Of a DNA stretch of 64,000 nucleotides, positions 41,107-49,097 are shown in pieces. This DNA comes from Dechloromonas sp. H13. Lineage in GTDB: Bacteria > Pseudomonadota > Gammaproteobacteria > Burkholderiales > Rhodocyclaceae. The notes beneath the pieces were generated by a model. The model was not told where the DNA came from. It did not search any database and saw nothing but the letters and a program-made list of their open reading frames with translations. Location: contig NZ_SSXX01000003.1 of NCBI RefSeq assembly GCF_009469615.1, positions 124,001 through 188,000 of the forward strand, read 5' to 3'. Each line of letters opens with the position of its first letter. The stretch's first letter is position 1. Both the position numbers and the translations under genes were made by a program.

Positions 41107-42361
41107 GGCGTACCTCCTCCGGATCGATGGCGGCGATGCGCAGCGTCTCCACATCGGCCTTGGCGTAGATGAAGGTCGTTGCCGGCGAGGCGTGCCCCAG
41201 CACGGCGGAGATGACCGGGAACGGCGTCTGTGCACCGAGCAGCCGGGTGGCCAGGGTGTGGCGCAGCGAGTGCAGGCCCTGCCGCTGCGGCGTCCTGAAC
41301 GTGATGCCGGCCAGCTCTCGCCAATAGGCGACGACACGGTGAAGTCGATCGCGCTCGCAGATGGGGTCGAACGGCGGCGTCAGGTTGGTGAACAGGTGCC
41401 GGTGCTCCACCGGGGGGCGGCCTGCTCGCAGGTAGTCGATGAGTGCGTTGCCGACCTCCTCGATCAGAGGCAGGACCAGCGGTTCACCCGTCTTGTTCTG
41501 GACGATCTCGATCGTGGACGTGGTCCAGTACAGGTGGTCGAGCGTGAGGCGCTTGATGTCGCCCAGGCGCAGGCCCAGGCGTGCGGCGAGCAGCAAGATG
41601 GCGTAGTCACGCTTGCCCTTGGGTGAACTGCGATCGACCACGGCGAGCAGCCGCTCGACCAGCTCCGGCTCCCACACCGAAGGCACCGTGGCATTGCTGG
41701 CCAGCCGGATCGTCGGTATCTCGGTGCTGAGGTCACGGGGCAGGATGTCGCGCAGGAACAGGTACTGCAGGAACTGCCGCAGGCCGGACGACACACACGA
41801 GACGGTTCTCGGCTTCCAGGCAGTTCGGGTCCGAATGAAAGCGCTGAGGTCTTCGGCCTGCAGCATGTCCAGTGACTCCAGGCCTCGGGTGCGCAGGAAG
41901 TCCAGGAAGACTGCGATGTTGTGCATGCGCTCGGCCAGGCTGGTCGACCGCAGATGCCGGCGCTCTCTGGCGTACTGCTCGTACTCGCGCAGCACCTTGT
42001 GCATGCCCACCGGCACGCGCAGCCCGGTGGTCTCGACCGTGAAACGGGTGATGGTGCCGGTGCGGGCGAAGTCATCGAGCACCTTGATGCCGTAGACGAG
42101 GTGCCGGCGCCACCGCTGGCCAAGCTTGAGCACCTCGCCGTCGCGCAAGCCGTAGACCTGCTCGAAGCGAAGGGCCAGCTCACGCGTGTACTCGGCAGGC
42201 AGGCCCTGGGCACGGGCGAAGTCGGCCAGTTGCTCCCACACCCGCTTGTAGCGGTTTACGGTGCGGATGGTGTAGCTGCGCATCCGCAGTTCGTGCGCAG
42301 CGGCCTGACACAACGGCTCCAGCGCCAGCGCGCCGGCTCCATCAGAGTTGAGCGAATCCAT
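41090..42361 (-). CDS. ritA: RIT tyrosine recombinase, first gene, 423 aa
   Basis: The longest of the trio: N-terminal SAM-like region (SYTIRTVNRYKRVWEQLADF), catalytic Arg in LAARLGLRLGDI, HSLRHTLATRLL, and GHASPATTFIYAKAD with the Tyr. The ATG at 42361 follows GAGGAG. It is transcribed from near the right terminal repeat. Confidence 0.93.
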   Translation of the reverse strand: MDSLNSDGAGALALEPLCQAAAHELRMRSYTIRTVNRYKRVWEQLADFARAQGLPAEYTRELALRFEQVYGLRDGEVLKLGQRWRRHLVYGIKVLDDFARTGTITRFTVETTGLRVPVGMHKVLREYEQYARERRHLRSTSLAERMHNIAVFLDFLRTRGLESLDMLQAEDLSAFIRTRTAWKPRTVSCVSSGLRQFLQYLFLRDILPRDLSTEIPTIRLASNATVPSVWEPELVERLLAVVDRSSPKGKRDYAILLLAARLGLRLGDIKRLTLDHLYWTTSTIEIVQNKTGEPLVLPLIEEVGNALIDYLRAGRPPVEHRHLFTNLTPPFDPICERDRLHRVVAYWRELAGITFRTPQRQGLHSLRHTLATRLLGAQTPFPVISAVLGHASPATTFIYAKADVETLRIAAIDPEEVRHGHAS

Positions 42362-42420
42362 GATCGTCTCCTCGTTGAAGGCGGCCCCGATGGCCGCCGG
42401 GGAAGACAATCATGAAACTT

Positions 42421-43611
42421 TTATGCTGAGTCCGGCCCGCTGGATTCCGCTCCTGCTGGGCAACGGGGTGCCTTTCTGCGCATAACCGCGGACTGACCAC
42501 AATAGGCACCTGCGGCCCTTGCGCGCGCATGCCCCGCCAACTGCGACACCGCCAGCCGCGCCGCTCGATCCAGTTCCGGTGATACCGGCCCGCCACCCCG
42601 GACCGGGGACGGCACCCCGGTGATGTCTTCATAGGCATCATTCAACACCTCGTGGCGCAGGCCATGACCTGTCGCGCCCCGCTTGCGCAGGGTGATGCCG
42701 AATTTCTCCAGGACGTAGTCCAGCCGCCGCAGGTTACGCTTCAGGTCCCGACGCGGATCACCCATGTGGGCGTCGCGACTGGCGACCACGCCCTGGGCAA
42801 ACTCCAGCGCTGCCAGATGAAGCGGACTGTCCAGGGGAATCCAGCGCACCCGGCCGCCCTTGCCCTTGACCCAGGCATACCGATCCGCCTGCTGCTGGTT
42901 CTCTGGCAGCCCGGTCTCGCTGTACGGCATGACATGCTGGAACGGCCGGAACTGTACCGACTCCTTGCGCCGCAGCCCCAGGGCCGACATCAGCCGTAGC
43001 GACGCGCCGACACGGAGGTCGAACTTGCATACCTCGGCGATCACCGCCTCGGCATCGATCCCTTGGGCGGTCCAGCTCTTGTCGCGCTGGGCGGACTCGT
43101 GGCGCTGGTACTCCTCCAGGCTCAAACCGTAGTGGCCCGGCTTGCGCACGAAGCCGTGCTTGCCCATCCACATCGCCAGCCCCCGCAGGAAGCTCAGGTA
43201 GGTCTGGATCGTCGCCGGCGCCAGATGCGCTTGCTGCCAGACATGCACCATGGCGTGGATGTGCTTCTGCCCGAGATTGCGCGGGTCCGGCACGGTTTTG
43301 AAGCCCGCCTTCTGCTTCAGGTCGCGGAAGAAGCGCCGCAAGAACTGCGCACGCTCCTGCCGCGTCTTGTGCGAGACGGTTTTCTCCAGCGCCGTATGCT
43401 GGGTGTTGAAGAGTTTGATCAGGACCTCCAGCACCTTGAGCGGCGGCGCCTTGCCCGGCTGGTAGCGGGCGAGGATTTCCTGGGGAGTCTTGCCCGCCCA
43501 ACCCTGGGGGCGAGCCGGTTGCTGCTGGCTCGAACGCCCGGGGCTGGCGGGGTCCTGCAGTCGGCGGCGAGAGGTACGGCGAACGGTATTGCTGGGGATT
43601 GCGTCCGACAT
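42421..43611 (-). CDS. Tyrosine integrase interrupted by the RIT element, 396-aa hybrid
   Basis: Site-specific integrase with N-terminal arm (residues 1-60), core-binding region (LKVLEVLIKLFNTQHTALEK to LGQKHIHAMVHVW) and catalytic domain: Arg in LMSALGLRRKESV, HGLRHE, and AGHARARAAGAY with the nucleophile Tyr nine residues after His. The original gene ends at 42504, immediately after the first base of that Tyr codon. The RIT inverted repeat restores the Tyr codon and then supplies 26 foreign codons (CGQSAVMRRKAP..) and a stop. AGGAG precedes the ATG. It may be the integrase of the large element; its activity with the new tail is uncertain. Confidence 0.88.
   Translation of the reverse strand: MSDAIPSNTVRRTSRRRLQDPASPGRSSQQQPARPQGWAGKTPQEILARYQPGKAPPLKVLEVLIKLFNTQHTALEKTVSHKTRQERAQFLRRFFRDLKQKAGFKTVPDPRNLGQKHIHAMVHVWQQAHLAPATIQTYLSFLRGLAMWMGKHGFVRKPGHYGLSLEEYQRHESAQRDKSWTAQGIDAEAVIAEVCKFDLRVGASLRLMSALGLRRKESVQFRPFQHVMPYSETGLPENQQQADRYAWVKGKGGRVRWIPLDSPLHLAALEFAQGVVASRDAHMGDPRRDLKRNLRRLDYVLEKFGITLRKRGATGHGLRHEVLNDAYEDITGVPSPVRGGGPVSPELDRAARLAVSQLAGHARARAAGAYCGQSAVMRRKAPRCPAGAESSGPDSA
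42470..42503 (-). repeat. RIT right terminal inverted repeat
   Basis: Perfect reverse complement of 38976-39009. It encodes the first part of the foreign C-terminal tail of the hybrid integrase. Confidence 0.95.
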
Positions 43612-43764
43612 GGCGATGGCTCCTGGGTCTGAGGCCCGCCGCCCGAACGGCGAGCCGATGTTCGTATGGAATCCATAGAGGCCACCGGCAGGACGGATTC
43701 CGTTGCCCGCGCCGGTCAGTGGTCAAGAACTTTGGTACCGCGCGCGACCACGGCGTCGCGGCAC

Positions 43765-43980
43765 CTACCCAGTGGGTTCGTCGGCCAGCGCGTCCGCGCT
43801 CGCCAACTCGGTCGGTCTTAAAAACGAAACGGGTTGATCCGGCCCATCCGTGCATTTCTGCAGCCATGGGGGTGGTGATGCCGGCCGGCCTCTGGGGCGT
43901 GGCTTGGGCATCGGCGGCGAGGTCTGGCCTCGCGCCATCTGGTGGATCGGTTCTGGAGTCGTATCGCCATCCACTCGCAT
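43765..43980 (-). CDS. Possible small protein, 71 aa
   Basis: Weak call. A Pro/Arg-rich open frame (MARGQTSPPMPKPRPRGRPA) with a GGGCGG sequence before the ATG. There is no family match and the region is rich in open frames because of its high GC content. It is included only because a promoter-like copy of the dispersed motif (copy 4) lies about 300 bp upstream on the same strand. Confidence 0.25.
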   Translation of the reverse strand: MRVDGDTTPEPIHQMARGQTSPPMPKPRPRGRPASPPPWLQKCTDGPDQPVSFLRPTELASADALADEPTG

Positions 43981-44271
43981 GGGTCCGCCCCTGACCGAAA
44001 GTCCAGGGCGGTGTCGAGGGTGTGAGCGAAGGCGCGCGGGGAGCCCAACAGGGCAAACACGACCGCGCGCTGCGTGGAACGCGTGCTCAAAGGATGGCGG
44101 GAACAGGGACACGGCATCGGGTGCCGGCCGGGTGCTCTGCTGGCCGTGGTGCGCTTCAGGGAGCGCCAAGCGATAAACGCTGGCCAAGCCAGGGACATGC
44201 ACTACGAGAAAGGCCTCGGGACCGCCGCCTCAAGGGCGACGGCATTGCCGGTTCGAGACCGGCGCTTCAAG

Positions 44272-44312
44272 GGCAGGTAACGACTGCGACGCCTTTTGCT
44301 CCGCGATGGAGC
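44272..44312 (-). repeat. Dispersed motif with adjoining hairpin, copy 4
   Basis: GGTAACGACTGCGACGCC (44276-44293), identical to copy 2 over 22 bp, followed after TTTT by GCTCC-GCGAT-GGAGC (44298-44312). No leader-bearing gene is obvious just downstream on the minus strand, unlike the other three copies. Confidence 0.62.
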
Positions 44313-44804
44313 GGGGCCAGGATGGCCCTCGGGAAACCGTAGTTGACGCCAAGCGGGTAGGGCGGTCAAGCGGGCGGCTCGAAAGCGCGGCGATTTGCGG
44401 AGGATTGCGGGTGGCACTTGCACGCCCGGGAGAGTGCGGTAAGGCGCATTTATTGTCGCAAAGCTGCGGGCAACGAGGCGGCGGGCGGGCTTGACGGGGG
44501 AAATCTCTGCCTCTGGTCCTGAGCGGGGCAACTCGGGGCGATGCTCGCGCGCGGACCGCTCCGGCGGCAACCGCCGCGCATGGGGTTGATGCCCGCCATT
44601 TGAATGAGAGCGTAGTGACACACACGCAGCCCCGCCGGGGGATGACGCTTTCAAGTGTCAGCGAAATGTCCGTGCATCGCCGGTTCGCTGACAGCGGGCC
44701 GAGCCCGATGCCGAAATCGGCCTCTTTGAGTGGGGATTTCGTGTGGCGGGATCAGGTCGCCCTGTCGATGCTGATCGACCTCAACCCTGCCTCGGAGCCT
44801 TGTC

Positions 44805-45848
44805 ATGGAATTGATCGTCAGAGCGGTGGATGTCGGATCCGGCAACACCAAGTTCGTCACGGCCGCAGCCGGTACCGATATCCGCTGCGCCAGTTTCCCG
44901 TCCGTCGCCTATCCGTCGAGCGACGACTCGCCGTCGTGGCCGGCGAGCGAGCGCAAGAAGACGGTGTGCATCCCCATCGGCCCGCTGTTCTACGAAGTCG
45001 GGCCAGACGTGAGCCTCGCCGCCGATACCTTCCGTGCTAAGCAGTTGCACGACGAATACACCGAGACGCCCGAATACATGGCGCTGCTGCGGGGGGCGCT
45101 CTCCATGATGAAGGTGAGCCGCATCGACTTGCTGGTGGTCGGCCTGCCGGTGGCGCTCTTCGCGGTCAAGAAGGCGGCGCTGGAGAAGGCCATGACCGGC
45201 CGGCACGACATCGGCGGCGGCAAGGCCGTGACCGTGGGTAAGGCCCTGGCCGTGCCCCAGCCGCAAGGGGCGCTGGTGCACTACGCTTCCGAGCACCAGA
45301 AGATGGCGATCATCGGCAACGAGCAGAGCCTGATCATTGATCCGGGCTCGCGCACCTTCGACTGGCTGGTGGCCCGGGGTATGCGTTTCGTGCAGAAGCA
45401 GAGCTACTCCTTCAACCGCGGCATGTCCGATGTGTTGCGCCTGCTGGCGGCCGAGATCACCAAGGATATCGGCTCGCCGTACCGGGACTACGACGCGATC
45501 GATCTGGCGCTGCGCACGAGCAAGCAGCCGGTGATCTTCCAGAAGCCCTACGACATGAAGCGCCTGCTGCCCCTGGCCGAAACCGTCGCCGAGCAAGCCG
45601 TCTCGACGATGAAGGAGTGGATCGAGGCGCCGCACAGCCTGCAGAACATCATCCTGGTCGGCGGCGGGGCGTTTCTGTTCCGCAAGGCGGTGAAGGCGGC
45701 GTTTCCGAAGCACCGCATCCATGAAGTGAGGGAACCGATGTTCGCCAATGTGCGGGGCTTTCAACTGGCGGGGCAGAACCACGCGCGCAGCGTGATGGCC
45801 GCCACCGGGAAGGAGCGGGGCCAGGATGGTCCGGGAGAAGTCGAATGA
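44805..45848 (+). CDS. ParM/StbA-like actin-family segregation protein, 347 aa
   Basis: Actin-like ATPase: phosphate 1 motif AVDVGSGNTKFV (residues 7-18), LIIDPGSRTFDWL as phosphate 2, and LVGGGAFLFRKAV as the adenosine motif. It resembles the 'PRTRC system protein D' and ParM proteins of plasmids and integrative elements. It would form filaments that separate or hold element copies. The stop overlaps the next possible start (ATGA at 45845), and the small downstream gene fits a ParR partner. Confidence 0.9.
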   Translation: MELIVRAVDVGSGNTKFVTAAAGTDIRCASFPSVAYPSSDDSPSWPASERKKTVCIPIGPLFYEVGPDVSLAADTFRAKQLHDEYTETPEYMALLRGALSMMKVSRIDLLVVGLPVALFAVKKAALEKAMTGRHDIGGGKAVTVGKALAVPQPQGALVHYASEHQKMAIIGNEQSLIIDPGSRTFDWLVARGMRFVQKQSYSFNRGMSDVLRLLAAEITKDIGSPYRDYDAIDLALRTSKQPVIFQKPYDMKRLLPLAETVAEQAVSTMKEWIEAPHSLQNIILVGGGAFLFRKAVKAAFPKHRIHEVREPMFANVRGFQLAGQNHARSVMAATGKERGQDGPGEVE

Positions 45849-45871
45849 GTATCGAAACCGGAAAGGACCCC

Positions 45872-46123
45872 ATGCCCATTCGTCTCGTCTTCGAACTGGC
45901 GCGGGCCGACCATCCGCGCCTGTATGACGACCTGATCCAGTTTCACAAGGGCACGAAACGGGTCAATCGCCTGCGCGTGCTGGCCTACGATGGCTTGTTG
46001 GCGCAGAAGGGTGTGTTCGCCGGGATGAGGCCCGGCTTGCCCTATCAGCCTTCCGCAAGTGGGGCGCAGGAGGGCAATGGCGACATCACCAACGACATCT
46101 TCGCGCCAGCGATCGACGGGTGA
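45872..46123 (+). CDS. Small ParM partner (ParR/StbB-like), 83 aa
   Basis: MPIRLVFELARADHPRLYDDLIQF, then KGTKRVNRLRVLAYDG, resembles small DNA-binding adaptors encoded after ParM-like genes, with a ribbon-helix-helix-like basic part. AAAGGA precedes the ATG at 45872; an upstream ATG at 45845 overlapping the parM stop would add nine residues. The C-terminal 30 residues are Gly/Asn/Asp-rich. The role as adaptor that links DNA to the filament is inferred from position. Confidence 0.7.
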   Translation: MPIRLVFELARADHPRLYDDLIQFHKGTKRVNRLRVLAYDGLLAQKGVFAGMRPGLPYQPSASGAQEGNGDITNDIFAPAIDG

Positions 46124-46130
46124 GGCGGCC

Positions 46131-46604
46131 ATGGGCAAGCGATCGCTCCAGTCAGCGGATGATCGGATGGTCAATGCTTCGGACCTGGCGCAGATGGGCC
46201 GCTGCGAACGGCTGGTGATGTTCGAGCATATGCATGGCAGCCGGCGCACGGCCTGGCAGCGGGAAGCCCGGGCGCGCGGGCTGGTCGAGCACGAGCAGTT
46301 CTATCGGGAAGGACGGGTGGCTTCCGGGCTGGCCGATCGGAAGGGGCGCTGTTTCATCGCCACCTGCGTGTTCGGCGAGGCTTGGCAGACAAAGATGCTG
46401 CGCCGGTTCAGGGACGAGGTGCTACGACCCAGCGCTTGGGGACGCCGGGTGATCCGCCTTTACTATCGCGGGGCGCCCGGCCTCTGCGTCGTTCTGCGCC
46501 GATGGCCTGCCTTGCAAGTTCCTATGCGCATGGTGTTGGGGGCGATAGCGACGGCGCTTCGGTGGTGGTCAGGCTTGCGTGGGGGCGGCAAGTGTCGGCA
46601 CTAA
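46131..46604 (+). CDS. CFI-box-CTERM domain protein, 157 aa
   Basis: The N-terminal part (VNASDLAQMGRCERLVMFEH, then GLVEHEQFYREG) looks like the first segment of a Cas4/PD-(D/E)XK-type protein with one cysteine. The C-terminal part is a CFI-box (CFIATCVFGEAWQTKMLRRF, RVIRLYYRG), whose function is unknown. It ends in a hydrophobic and basic stretch. It overlaps the next gene by about 13 bp and is probably a partner of that nuclease. Confidence 0.78.
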   Translation: MGKRSLQSADDRMVNASDLAQMGRCERLVMFEHMHGSRRTAWQREARARGLVEHEQFYREGRVASGLADRKGRCFIATCVFGEAWQTKMLRRFRDEVLRPSAWGRRVIRLYYRGAPGLCVVLRRWPALQVPMRMVLGAIATALRWWSGLRGGGKCRH

Positions 46605-47149
46605 CATGGGGCGTCGGTTGCGCCGTTGCTATCGTGTGCCTCGCGCTTGTCATTGCGCGGAGACAATCAGTTGAGACCCATGCCGCTCAGGCTGAGCGGG
46701 CCTCACGACCGGCAGCGCTGCGGGATGCCGAGTTGGTCTATATGGAAAGACTGTTCCGGATTTCCACGCCCGTCGGACTGGTGGCGAGACTTGACCGAGC
46801 ATACCGGATGCCCTCCGGTCTGCTCGTGTTGGTGGAGTTCAAGACTCGCTGGAGCAACCAGCCCTTCCTGTCGGACGTGATCCAGTTGTCCGCCCAGAGG
46901 ATGGCGGTGATGGGGCAGACGGGGCAGTCGGTGGCCTCCTACGGGTATGTGATGGTGAAGGCGCCGACCCGGCGAGCCTTACCGATCGCGCATTTCGTCA
47001 AATTGATGACTGGCGAGCAGGTGGTTGCGTTGGTCAGGAGGCGGGAAGAAATTCTCGCGGGACGTGGTGTTTTGCCTCGCAAGTCCTCATCCCTGAAAAC
47101 GTGCGATGCCTGTGCGTTCCGGGCGGATTGCAATTCGGGCGACAAATAA
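46592..47149 (+). CDS. Cas4-like PD-(D/E)XK nuclease with N-terminal membrane segment, 185 aa
   Basis: A GTG start at 46592 gives one membrane helix (LTWGVGCAVAIVCLALVIARR). It is followed by the nuclease core: GLVARLDRAYRM (catalytic Asp), LVLVEFKTRWSNQP (E-x-K), and a VIQLSAQRMAV Gln/Tyr-type motif. The C-terminal cluster CDACAFRADC resembles the iron-sulfur cysteines of Cas4. There are no CRISPR repeats here, so a role in processing element DNA ends is more likely. The start codon is uncertain; ATG at 46502 would also be in frame. Confidence 0.75.
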   Translation: MSALTWGVGCAVAIVCLALVIARRQSVETHAAQAERASRPAALRDAELVYMERLFRISTPVGLVARLDRAYRMPSGLLVLVEFKTRWSNQPFLSDVIQLSAQRMAVMGQTGQSVASYGYVMVKAPTRRALPIAHFVKLMTGEQVVALVRRREEILAGRGVLPRKSSSLKTCDACAFRADCNSGDK

Positions 47150-47264
47150 CCGTATGCCCGACTGTAGTGCGAACTGCTGAAGAAGACTTGCTTGCCGAGG
47201 GCTGTCGATCACCGATCATCGAAGCGTGCGCGTAGGGGATGGAGGAATTGGATAACTTTATTTT

Positions 47265-47293
47265 GCACGATAACATTGCATGTGTTATCGTGC
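47265..47293. promoter_or_regulatory. Inverted-repeat operator upstream of abiEi
   Basis: A perfect 11-bp inverted repeat, GCACGATAACA (47265-47275) and TGTTATCGTGC (47283-47293), with a 7-bp spacer. It sits 30 bp before the abiEi start and just ahead of a TAATAT -10-like box (47295-47300). AbiEi antitoxins repress their own promoters by binding inverted repeats, so this is the likely operator. Confidence 0.75.
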
Positions 47294-47322
47294 GTAATAT
47301 TGGTTACCTTGGTCGTTTATCC

Positions 47323-48318
47323 ATGTTGGCCCTCGCTACCGCCGTTCGACACTACCTCCACGACGTCTTGGGTATTCCCTCGTCCATCGTGAAGCCGTGG
47401 GCGCGAGAAAACGAGTTGCCGTACTTCCTGCGGGACACCTTTCAGTTCGGGGAGATTGAACTGCTGGGACACTCCATTGTGCTGGCAATGGGACGTGCTG
47501 AACAAAAACAGTCTCTCAGCGAGGTTCGAACGTGGTTGGACAAGGTCAGGGCGTTGGCCGGACAGCCAGCGGTTTACGTCACAGATGCCTTGGCCTCCTA
47601 CGAACGTCGACGGCTGATCGAGCAAAAAATCCCGTTCATCGTTCCAGGCAATCAACTCTATTTGCCGGACTTAGGCCTCGACCTTCGTGAATACTTCCGG
47701 CAGCGCTCGCCAACGGCGGAGTCGGCACTGAGTCCATCCGCGCAGGCCATGCTGATCACGGCCCTGCTGCACCAGCCTTGGCAGGCCGAATGGCAACCTT
47801 CGACGGTTGCGGTCGCCTTGGGCTACACGCCGATGACCGTGTCGCGCGTGGTCAAGGAACTGACTGCGGCCGGACTTGCCGCCGCGTACACCGTGGGCCG
47901 GTCTCGCTGGCTGCGCATGGAGCAGCCTCCACAGCAGACATGGGAGCGGGCAAAACCTGCGTTGCGAACTCCGGTCAAGCGGACCGTCTGGGCGCTTGCT
48001 GAAGACCCCATGGTCAAGCAGTTGGGCCGATTGGCCGGCTTGAGCGCGCTGGCGCACTATTCAATGCTGACCGAGCCCAGGTGGCCGGTGTACGCCCTAA
48101 GCGCCACGGAATGGAAGACGGCGACAGACGCAGGTCTTCAGGCGTTGCCCGAACCTGTTGCCGGTGCGCGCGAATGGCAGGTGTGGAGCTACAGCCCGGC
48201 GTTGTTGCTTGGCGCTGCCACGGTTGACCCGCTCTCGCTGACACTCAGCCTGCAAGACAACGCGGATGATCGCATCCAACTCGCGCTGGACGAACTGAAA
48301 GGGCAACTGCCATGGTGA
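47323..48318 (+). CDS. AbiEi-like antitoxin/transcriptional repressor, 331 aa
   Basis: Type IV toxin-antitoxin antitoxin style: a central winged-helix region (STVAVALGYTPMTVSRVVKELTAAGL) within a longer protein, directly followed by an AbiEii-type nucleotidyltransferase gene with a 7-bp overlap. I prefer the ATG at 47323 to the one at 47239, because the longer reading would translate through the operator palindrome. The antitoxin represses the operon and counters the toxin. This version is longer than minimal AbiEi proteins. Confidence 0.82.
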   Translation: MLALATAVRHYLHDVLGIPSSIVKPWARENELPYFLRDTFQFGEIELLGHSIVLAMGRAEQKQSLSEVRTWLDKVRALAGQPAVYVTDALASYERRRLIEQKIPFIVPGNQLYLPDLGLDLREYFRQRSPTAESALSPSAQAMLITALLHQPWQAEWQPSTVAVALGYTPMTVSRVVKELTAAGLAAAYTVGRSRWLRMEQPPQQTWERAKPALRTPVKRTVWALAEDPMVKQLGRLAGLSALAHYSMLTEPRWPVYALSATEWKTATDAGLQALPEPVAGAREWQVWSYSPALLLGAATVDPLSLTLSLQDNADDRIQLALDELKGQLPW

Positions 48319-49097
48319 GAGGCCTGGATGTTTTCCAGGGCTGGTTCGCGGACTACGCCGACCAATACGTTCTGATCGGTGGCACGGCCGCCAGCTTGGC
48401 CATGGAAGAGGCCGGGCTGGCGTTCCGCGCCACCAAAGACCTCGATATCGTCCTGCACGTCGAGGCGCTGACCGCAGCCTTCGGCCTGGCCTTCTGGAAG
48501 TTTGTGGACGCCGGCGGATACGAGATTCGCCAAGCCAGCGATACGGGAAAACCGATCTTCTATCGATTCCAGAAACCCGCTGATGACCGCTACCCGGCGA
48601 TGCTCGAACTGTTCGCGCGAGCACCCCACGGATTGCAGCCGGCCGAAGGCAGTCGACTCACACCGATACCACTGGACGAAGCCGTCTCCAGCCTGTCCGC
48701 CATCCTGTTGGACGAGTCTTATTACGCATTCATCATGGCTGGGCGCCGTGAAGTCGGTGGTCTGCCGTGGGTGGGCGAAGACCGCTTGATTCCGTTGAAA
48801 GCGATCGCGTGGCTAGACCTCAACACGCGGAAAGAGCAGGGCGCCAAGGTGGACGCCAAGGACGTGCGCAAGCATCTCAACGATGTGCTGCGCCTGTCGC
48901 AACTGCTGGCGCCCGCGACGCGCATTCCGCTCGACAAGAAAATCGGCGATGACATGACCCAGTTCCTTACCGTGGTGGCGTCTGATACCTCGATCGAACC
49001 GAAAGCGCTGCAACTCGGCGATGTCACTGTCGCCGAGTTGGTGGCCCGCATCGCCCAAGCGTATGAACTCGATGCGCCGGGGCAGGTGAAGGGATGA
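48312..49097 (+). CDS. AbiEii-like nucleotidyltransferase toxin, 261 aa
   Basis: The nucleotidyltransferase signature is seen as YVLIGGTAASLAM followed by RATKDLDIVLHV (residues about 20-48), with further acidic residues downstream (KAIAWLDL). AbiEii toxins modify tRNAs or other nucleotide acceptors and cause growth arrest, for example on phage infection. The overlap with abiEi indicates co-translation. It is the first module of a defence-like block that continues to the right edge. Confidence 0.88.
   Translation: MVRGLDVFQGWFADYADQYVLIGGTAASLAMEEAGLAFRATKDLDIVLHVEALTAAFGLAFWKFVDAGGYEIRQASDTGKPIFYRFQKPADDRYPAMLELFARAPHGLQPAEGSRLTPIPLDEAVSSLSAILLDESYYAFIMAGRREVGGLPWVGEDRLIPLKAIAWLDLNTRKEQGAKVDAKDVRKHLNDVLRLSQLLAPATRIPLDKKIGDDMTQFLTVVASDTSIEPKALQLGDVTVAELVARIAQAYELDAPGQVKG

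Larger units (their letters stand above)
38976..42503 (-). mobile_element. RIT element (recombinase in trio), 3528 bp
   Basis: Bounded by perfect 34-bp inverted repeats (38976-39009 and 42470-42503, beginning ATTGTGGTCAGTCCGCGG). Each end also has an inner inverted copy of a TTATGC-box: TTATGCGCAG at 38994-39003 with CTCCGCATAA at 39049-39058 on the left, and CTGCGCATAA at 42476-42485 with TTATGCTGAG at 42421-42430 on the right. The gap is exactly 45 bp at both ends. Inside are three overlapping tyrosine recombinase genes on one strand, the defining RIT content. It interrupts an integrase gene with no obvious target duplication. Confidence 0.93.
43612..44804. other. Long intergenic region between the integrase and parM-like genes
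   Basis: About 1.2 kb. It contains dispersed motif copy 4 (44272-44312), an imperfect ATTGC palindrome (44404-44418) and an 18-bp sequence repeated at 45812. A weak minus-strand open frame at 43765-43980 is listed separately. The rest shows no supported gene and may hold control or attachment sites. Confidence 0.5.

Noticed and set aside
46592..47149. Cas4-like gene as evidence for a CRISPR-Cas locus
   Set aside because: No cas1, cas2, effector genes or CRISPR repeats are present. Cas4-like nucleases are common on mobile elements without CRISPR.
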